Source of the DNA: an uncultured Eubacteriales bacterium
GTDB lineage: Bacteria > Bacillota_A > Clostridia > Christensenellales > Aristaeellaceae
Direction of reading: 5' to 3'
DNA length: 16,699 nt
Assembly (NCBI GenBank): GCA_900313545.1
Contig: OMRS01000351.1
Coordinates: 1 to 16,699 of the forward strand
Shown here piece by piece: positions 5,636-14,600 of this stretch (positions are counted from its first letter, which is position 1; each line of letters begins with the position of its first letter). The position numbers and the translations under genes were made by a program. The notes beneath the pieces were generated by a model. It saw nothing but the letters and a program-made list of their open reading frames with translations. It was not told where the DNA came from and did not search any database.

Positions 5636-8600
5636 TTGAAGGTGTTGGGTCAGAGGTGCTGCAAGGTTCTGGTTATCCTGCTGGTGCTGCTGGCAGCCCG
5701 CGCGCGGGCACAGGGCGGGGACAGCTTCACCTGGACGGGGAACCGGGGACAGCAGGAGGGAATCAGCGCGGAGTTTGCCCAGGTGGTTGAAAACGCCCCG
5801 GCGGCCGGACAGCCCTCCGAAGACGCCTCGGAGGACTGTGTCAAGGTCCGGCTGACGGGCAGAATGACCCTTGAAGAAAGGGATGCCCGGCCAGGGGAGA
5901 CCTTTGTCGTCAGGATGGAGGCATCGGACTCCTCCAGGTATGCGGCGGACAGCGGCATCCTGGTTCTCCCGCAGGACCCCCGGGCACGGGTGACTAAACT
6001 GCGCAGGGGACAGCCGGAGACCTTTGCCTTCGATGAGGTGAAGATCTTCGGGGAGGGCACCTATGTGCTGGAGATCTCTCAGGAAGCGCCGCAGGAGGCA
6101 GACCCGCAGATCCATGCGGATCCCGTCAGGTACCAGGCAAGCATCGCCGTGACCCGGGAGGAGGGAAAAGGGCTGTCCGCCCAGGTCCTGACGGAGACCG
6201 GAAGCGGCCCGGCAGACGGGATGGAGTTTGTCTGCCACGCTGTGACGGCACCGCTGATTCTTGAAAATACCGCCGTGGGCGCAGGACCGGAAGAAACGGA
6301 CCTGTGCGGGTTTCATATCCGGCTGGAGGATCCCTCCATCACCGGGGTTTTTGCGGTGGAACGCGCCCTGGCGCCCGGAAAGCAGGAGACCCTCAGCGTG
6401 ACAGGCGGGGAGGCCCGCGTGCGCCTGCAGGCCGGGGATACCCTGGAGATCCGGGGGATCCCTGTGGGAACCGCCTATGCTGTCACCGAGGATGCCGCCT
6501 CCGCAGGCCGGTTTACCCGCGTCCTGCCGGAAGGGGACACCGGGGTGATCACCAAAGCGGGCGCACGGGCAAGGTTTGTGAATCTGAGGACCGGAAGCCT
6601 GAGGGTGAAGAGGGAAGTGGTCAGCGGCTACCTCCCGGACCGGGCGCGGCGCAGCCGGATGACCGTGCTCCTGAAGGAGGACGGAGAACCTGCCCAGGTG
6701 TCGGGAACCTACGGAGAGATGACATTTACGAAGGGAAAGGCCGAGCTGGTGCTCGGCGACGGGGAGGCGAGGACGGCCGAAGGCCTTCCTCAGGGCCTTG
6801 CGGTGGAGCTTGAAGCGCAGGACGGGACGGCTGGACCTTTCGGCATCCTGTCCGGGGAAGCACTCGAGCTGACCTTCAGGACGTCCCGGGAAGGCGGAAC
6901 CCTGCGCGTCATCAACGAGGTCGTCACCTCGGCGGAAGACGGGGAAGCCGGAACCTTTGCGTATATCCTGCGCCTGGCGTCTCCGGGAGACCTGGAGGGC
7001 ATGGTAACCGTCCGGAAGTCCGGGGAGGACGCTCCCTCGATTCTTGAGTGGACGGACAATGCGGTTCGTTTTTCCCTGAAGCGGGATCAGCAGGCGGACC
7101 TGAGCGGCCTGCCCTCGGAACTGAACTATGAACTGGAGCAGGTGTCCCCGGACATCTATGAGGTGACCTGCGGAGGCATCCGGGCGAGGACCGTGCAGGT
7201 GGAAATCCCTGCACAGGGGCAGACGCCGCAGCAGGGAAATGAGGTGCGCTTTGTCAGCAAACGGCGGGAGGGAAGCCTGTCCGTGAGCCTGCAGGTGGAC
7301 AGCCCTCTCAGCGGGGACAGGGACACCCTGTGGAGATGTTTTCTGAGCCTGTCAGACCCCTCTGTCTCCGGAAGCTATGGCGATGTGACCTTTGAGCGGG
7401 GGGAAAGCCTGCTTGAGCTGAAGCACGGGCAGACCCTGACGGCTGAAAACCTGCCGCAGGGGGTGGGTTATGCCCTGAAGATGGAGCAAAGCGGCGCATT
7501 TGTCACGGCATCCCGGGGAGCCATGACCGGAGAGATCGGGGAAGGAACGCAGTCGGTCCAGCTTGAGGCAGCCCGGAGGAGGGGCACGCTGGAGATCCTG
7601 CACCGGAACCTCGTGGCGAGTATTGCGAGCAATCCGCTGACCTGCCGCGTCGAACTGGTCCTGCCGGAAGGCTGCAGTCTGGAAGCGGGACCCTATGGAA
7701 CGTTGTCCTTTGATGAACAGGGAAAGTCGCAGACCTTCCAGATGGTCGGCAATGCCGAGGTCTATATCGAGGATCTTCCTGCGGGAACCCTGTACCGGGT
7801 CACCGGAGCGCCGGCAACGGACACGCAGACGGTCGCAGGCGTCGGGGAAGCGGGGACTGTTCCCCCGGACGAGGTTTCCCTGGTCACGCTGTTTTCCGCA
7901 AACGCAAATGCGGGAAGCCTGCAGTTCCTCCTGGAGGTGGACAATCCGCTGGAGAGGGACCGGCAGGAGGAGAGCAGCTGCCTTCTGCACCTGAAATTTG
8001 AAGGCATGGAGAGCGGATGGGTGACGCTGGTGCGCTACCCTCAGAAGGGATATATAAAGAGCGAGACGGCGGTGGTGAACGGGGGAACGTGCACCTTTGC
8101 CGTCCGCCGGGGAGAACCGGTCCGCGTGGAGGGCCTGGAGGAAGGCACCGGGTATCAGGTCACGGGAGCGGACATGGAAGGATTTGACGTGTACTGCCTG
8201 CAAAATGCGGGCGTGCTTGGAGAACACGGGGACAGCGTGCTTCTGACGGCCAGAAGGCAGTTGAGGACGCTGGGGGCGTCGGTGTCGGTCAGAACGCTTC
8301 CCGGGAAGGAGGCGGGCGATCAGGCCAGGCCCTTTGAGCTTCTTCTGCTTCCGGAGGACGGGGAGCAGGAATCCTTCCCCGTGACGCTGACGCGCAGGCG
8401 CGGAGAGGTCGTCCTGTCCATCTCGGAGCTGGATGTGAAGGCACAGGGCAGCACCTTTGCGCTGCGGCACGGAGAAAGTGCGGAGATTTCCGGGATTCCC
8501 CGGGAACGGAACTGCCGCATCACGGCATCGGGGACGGAGGAGTTTACCGCAGAGATTGTGGAAGACGGGGAAGAGGGAAGCACCAGGATGACCTTTGTCC

Positions 8601-11600
8601 GGAAAACCGGTGCCCTGCGCCTGTCCCGCAGAATCATCAGCCCTCTGGAGGAGGACAGAAACGGCTCCGCGGAAATCAGGGTCGTCCTTGGGGACACGGA
8701 GATTACGGGAATACTGGGAGGAGTGCGCTTTGAAAAGGGGGAGGCCGTCTTTGACATGGAGGCGGGGACCCCGATCCTCCTTTCGGGACTTCCCAGGGGA
8801 AGCACCTACACCGTGAGCGAGACCGAAAGACAGGGCGTGAGCGTGGACATCAGCGGCGGGAACGGACAGGTGTCCCAGGATATCGGAGAGGTCCAGCTGA
8901 CCGAGCTGCGGGAAAGCGGGAATCTGGAGATCCGCACACGGATGCTCAGCCGGACCCCCTCTGATCTGGGCCGGACCCTGATTTATGATATGCAGCTTGA
9001 CCGGGAAATCTCGGGAGAATACTCGGGAATCGTCTTCCTGAGGGGCAGGGGGGCCTTCTCCCTGACGGCGGGTGAAAGCCTGAGCCTGAGCGGCATTCCC
9101 GCGGGAGTCGGTTATACGGTTTCACAGCGCATACTGGACGGGCTTGACGTGCTCCCGGAGGGAGGAAGCGTCTCCGGCATCATTAAGGCCGGAGAGAACA
9201 GCCGGGCGGAGTTTGTCACATCCCGCAGGGAGAGCACCCTTGGGGTGGGGCTGAAGGTCAGCAGTCCGTCCCAGGAGGATGCCGAGCGGGAATTTGCTTT
9301 CGAAATTGCGCTGTCAGGCCCGGATGGCAGGGGGGCGGAATGGGTGGAGGGAACCTATCCCCTCAGCACGGGAGACAGCGTGGAGTTTGTCCGGGGCCGG
9401 GCGCAGCTGCAGCTCAGGTCGGGCGTGACGGTGCTGATTTGGGGCCTGCCGGAGGGACTGTCCTACCGCGTGGAGGCGCAGCCCCCGGAGAATTTCCTCC
9501 TGAGGGGCAGCCGCCCGGAAGGCACGCTTTCCGCCGGCGTGTCCACCTCAAGCTGGACGGCGGAGAGGAAGACAGGGAGCCTGAGGATCACCCGGCAGGT
9601 GATCAGCGCAAGGACGGCGGACCGTCAGGAAAGAAAAACTCTCACGGTGAACCTGGAGGATACGGGCATTTCAGGAAGGCTGGGAGAGATGACCTTTGAA
9701 CAGGGCGTGGCCACGGTTCGCCTGTGTGACGCAGAAACGGTCACCGCAAAAGGCCTGCCTGCGGGATGCGGCTACCAGGTGACGGCGCAGCCCGGGGAAG
9801 GGATCTCGCTTACCGGAGAGAGCGGAAGGATTGCCGAAGGGACGATGTGCGAGGCTGTCCTGACGGAGCACAGGACCGGTGAAATCTGGATCCACTGCAG
9901 GGTGAAAGTGGCCTGCGGGGAGGCTGAGGAGGAAAGGAAACAGCCCTTTGAGGTTCAGATCCTTGCCATGAAGGACGACCGGGGAGAACCCCTGAGCGGA
10001 CAGTATGATCTGGTGACCCCGGACGGGGCCTCCAGAACCTTCAGGATCAGCAGCGGGGTCTCGGAGGTGATCCGCCTGCGGCACGGGGAGAGCGTGCGCC
10101 TGACGGGACTTCCCGCGGGCACCTCGTACCGGATGGTCAGCAGGAGTGTGGCCGGGTACAGGACAGATGCCGAGCCAAAGCAGGCGCTGCAGGGAGAAAT
10201 CCCGGAAGGGACCCCTGTGGAGGTGGCCTATACCCATTTCTTTGAGGGAACCGGGGACCTGCAGGTGACCAACCGGGTCCGGAGCAACGAGATCAACCCC
10301 CAGATGGAATTCAGCTTTGAGATAAAGCTGACGGACCCGGAGGGCAGCCCCGTCAGCGGGACCTTCGGAGAAAAGGCTTTTGTCAACGGGACCTACCGGT
10401 TTTACCTCCGGTCGGGGGAGAGCATCACCTTCCGGGGACTTCCGGCCAGAGCCTGCTATGCCGTGCGGGAAACCGGCGCGATGGGTTATACCGTGATCCC
10501 CGGCCAGGGGTACACCGGGGCCATCCTTGCGGGGGCATCCGGCGATCTGATGGCGGTGTGCGATTTTGTCAATGAAAGACGCAGCCTGGGCGGCGTGCAG
10601 GTGCACAGCACTTTCAGGGGCGACAGCCTTGGCGAAGAGGAAGCGTTTGATTATGTCTGCAGCTTCTTCTCGGGCCTCGGGGAGGAGGAGAAGAATGCCG
10701 TCTTTGGCGGCGTGCAGCTTGAGGACGGACAGGCCAGCTTCCGTCTGGGAAACGGCGAAAGCTGGGAGATCACGGGGATCCCCGCGGGCGTTGCGTACCG
10801 GGTGTTCCAGGAGGGGGAGGATTCTCCGGAGACCGTGACCGCCTGGGTCAATGCGGAGGGAATTGTCCGCGGGAGCGAGGTTTCTCTCCAGGGCGGAAAG
10901 ATTCACCCGGATAACCAGGTGGAGATCATCCAGACCCGAAACGCCCCGGGGTCCCTGACGCTGACCTCACAGGTCAGGGGAAATGCGGCGGACCCGGTGC
11001 GGAATTTCCTGGTCAGGATTTCGGTTCCGGGCCTTGCGGACGGAACCTATGGAGATGTGACGTTTGCGGGCGGGGTCGGAACCGTCGAACTGTCCCACGG
11101 GGAATCCGCGGGCATGACGGGCATCCCTGCGGGAAGCTGCTTTACGGTTTTTGAGGATCCGGAGGATTCCGAGGACTATGAGGTCAGCTTCAGGACCGAA
11201 GGAACGGAGGGAATCAGCAGCGGTCAGATCCTGGAGAATGAAGCGGTCTGCGTCACCGTGACCCATACGCGGGAGCGGTTTGGCGGCATCCTGGTGGGCA
11301 AGCAGACGGAGGGAAATGACGGGGACTACCGTAAATGGTTCGGTGTGCGGGTGGACCTCAGCCAGCCGCTGAGCGGCCCGTACGGGGATGTGATCTTTGA
11401 AAACGGACAGTCCGTGGATCTGGTCGTGCCGCCTGCACAGACCGGAGAGGATACGGACTTTGGTGAAGGATATGTCCCCGTCTGCCCGGATCAGGCGCTG
11501 CTGGTCAACGGACTGCCCGCAGGGATCAGGTACACGGTGACCGAGGCGGACTGCTTCGGGGAGTACGACAGCCAGAAAACGGAGGCCCCGTCCGGAACCG

Positions 11601-14600
11601 TGGAGGGCATTTTTGAGGAGCAGGCGGCGCAGCGGCTGTCCGGCCAGGCGCGGGACAGCGCTGTGCAGGCGCTTTCAAACACCGAAAACGTGGCGCTGCT
11701 GATCAATGCCAGAAACCGCACCTCCACGCTGGAGATCAGCCGCGTCCTTGAGGGATTTGAGGATGGGAACCGGGAGTATACGGCGGTTCTGAGCCTGAGC
11801 GGAGAGCGGGGAAAGCCGCTGGAGGGAACCTTTGGCGGGGTGAGCTTTACGCAGGGGCAGGCGCAGGTCCGCCTGGAGCCGGGAGACACGCTGCGCATTG
11901 GAAACCTGCCCATGGGAACGGAATTCTTCGTGGAGGAGACGACAAAGGACCTTTCCGGACTCAGCGAGGCGGAATATGCCCTGTACAGGGGAGAGAGAGG
12001 AGAGAATTCGGAACAGATCAAATGGGTCCAGGAGGCGCTTCAGGGCCGCGGGATCCAGGGAAACCTCCATGCGGAACGGCAGAGGGTGGAGATCATCAGC
12101 CGGGTGCTTCCGGGCGTTCTGTCCGTGCGCACAGAAGCGGACGATTCCGGAGACGGGGCGGAACGGGCCTTTGACTACGGCGTCCTCCTCCGGGACCGGG
12201 AGGGACAGCCGATGACGGTATCGGTGGAGACCCTGAAGAGAAAAGAGGGACAGGAGGCCCTTCCCGGGGAACGGATCTCCTTTTGCGAGGGCCAGGGATG
12301 GCTGCGCGGCGTGACTGCGGGGGAGGAGGTGCTGCTCTGTCTGCCCGCCGGCACGCGGTATCTGGTGAAGGAGGATGCCGAGGCCTCCGGGGATGCGGTC
12401 CGGGTTGAGCAGGCACAGGGCGTTATCCGGGCGGGAGAAATCTGCAGATGCGTGATCCGCAGTGCCAGGTCCGCCGCGGGTGATCTGGTGATCGTCAATA
12501 CCGTGACGGGAAATGCGGCCAGCCAGGAGGATGAGTTTGTCTTCCGGCTTGAAATCCGCAGGGAGGACGGGTCTTTGCTTGACGGAATGTTCTCCGGCGT
12601 CCTGTTTGAGGACGGGGCAGGAACATTTGCCCTGAAGGGCGGAGAAATGATCCGCATTGATGCAATTCCCCACGGGAGCAGGTTTACCCTGACGCAGACA
12701 CAGGACAGGGGCTACGTCCATGCCCCGCAGATCAGCGGCGTCCTTCTGGGGACCCAGTCGGGGGACCAGGCCCGTGTGGTGGAGGTGGTCAACACGCGCG
12801 ACACCTGGGGCGGCATCCTCCTGAACGGCCAGGGTCTGGAGCCGGGGTGCGCCGTCCGCTACGAGGTGCGCCTTGGGGACAGCAGTCTGAACGGCCGGTT
12901 CGGACAGATGGATTTTGACGGGGGCAGGGCGCAGGTGACGCTTCGCCGTGAAGCCGCCACCGCGACTGCGACGGGGCTGCCCAACGGACTGCCCTATGAA
13001 ATCCGTGAGGTTTCCCGGGAGGGAGACGCCAGCATGGCGGCGGACCGGGAGCTCTTCCGGGGAATGGTCCGGGGCACCGGCGAGGAGGACCGGGTGGACG
13101 GAACGAACCGTCATACCGTGAATTTTGTGAAGGTGACAGGGGAGCTTCTGGTGAGCCTGTATGAGGAGGGAAATGCGCTGCCGGAAGGGCGGGCGCATGA
13201 GGTCAGAATACGGCTGACCGGTCCGGACGGGCTGACCCCGGATCCCGGAACGCTGGCGTTTGCCTTTGCCGGAGGACATGGACAGATTCAGGAAACGGAC
13301 GGGGAACTCCTCTGTTTCCTCAGGCATGGGGAGTCGGTCTGCATTTCCGGGCTCCCTGCGGGAACGCGCTTTGAGATCGCGGGAGAAACTGCCCTTGTCC
13401 AGACCTGGACCGACGGGGAGCCTTCAGGGGAAGGAACCGTCGAAAACGGCCGGATGGCGGCGGTCACGCTGCGGGTTGTCCCGGACCTCCGGGGAGGAAT
13501 CCGGATTTCCAAGGAAACCGAAGGCGGCGACCCGGATGAGAAAAGCTGGTTTGCCTTCCGGATTGAACTGGGAGATAAAACCCTGAACGGAACCTATGGA
13601 GACGTGACATTTGTGAACGGAGTCAGCGCGGGACCTGCCGTGCTGCGCCCGGAGGTGGACCTGGATGAGGAGGGCAACAGCCTCTATGATGCGGTCACGG
13701 AAGGCCGGAAACAGGTCCCCGCGGGGTATGTGGTGGTCCGCAGGGGCCATCCCCTGAACGTCAGGGGGCTTGCGGAAGGCCTGTCCTATCAGGTGACGGA
13801 GGCGGATATGAGTGCCGTCTATTCCGGGGTCTCGGCATGGACGGAAAAGGGAGAGCAATTTGGAAAAACGGTCACCGGTACCATTGAAGGGACGGCGGAA
13901 CCGGAAGGCATCGCCCCGGGAAACCGGATTCTCTATACCAACACCCGCAATGCGGCGGGAACCCTGGTGATGGGAATGCGGGTGGAAGGAAACGAACCCG
14001 GAAACGGCGGAAGCTTTGTCTATGAGATTGAAATCCGGGATGCCATGGGGCAGCCGCTGGAGGGAGAGCATGAAGGACTGCATTTTGTGGACGGAAAGGC
14101 CGGCTTCAGCCTGCATTCCGGCGGGGCAAAGACCCGGGCACGGGTGCTGACGGGGCTTCCGGCAGGGGCCTCCTTCCGCATCCGGCAGGTGTCCATCCCC
14201 GAGGGCTACATTTTTGATTCGTATGAAACCGGGAACGGGTCCGGACAGAGGGGTCGCTCCGGGGACATGGCCGGGGGCGTAACGGGAAGGATTTCCTCCG
14301 GTCAGGAGCAGGTCGTGTTCGTCAACCGGGCGCAGTTCGGCAGTCTGACCCTGGAAAAGACCTTCGGGGAAGGCTCCGTCTATGAGGAACGGCAGATGCC
14401 CGCAGGGCTCAGGGAGGCCACATGGATCACGGTGACCGGGCCCTCCTTCCCCGAGGGGCTCCGCATCCCGTATGCATACATGTCCGGCGGACGCTATGAA
14501 CTGGAAGGCGTGATTCCGGGAACGTACACCGTTGCCGAGCAGGTGGAGCCTGCGGAGGTCTATGCGCCGTATGTGAGAAAAACGAAGTATCTGCTGCTCA

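Noticed and set aside
9671..13327. Long minus-strand frames (411 and 550 codons) inside the giant gene
   Set aside because: They cut across the repeat domains, are Pro/Arg/His-rich shadows and have no family resemblance.
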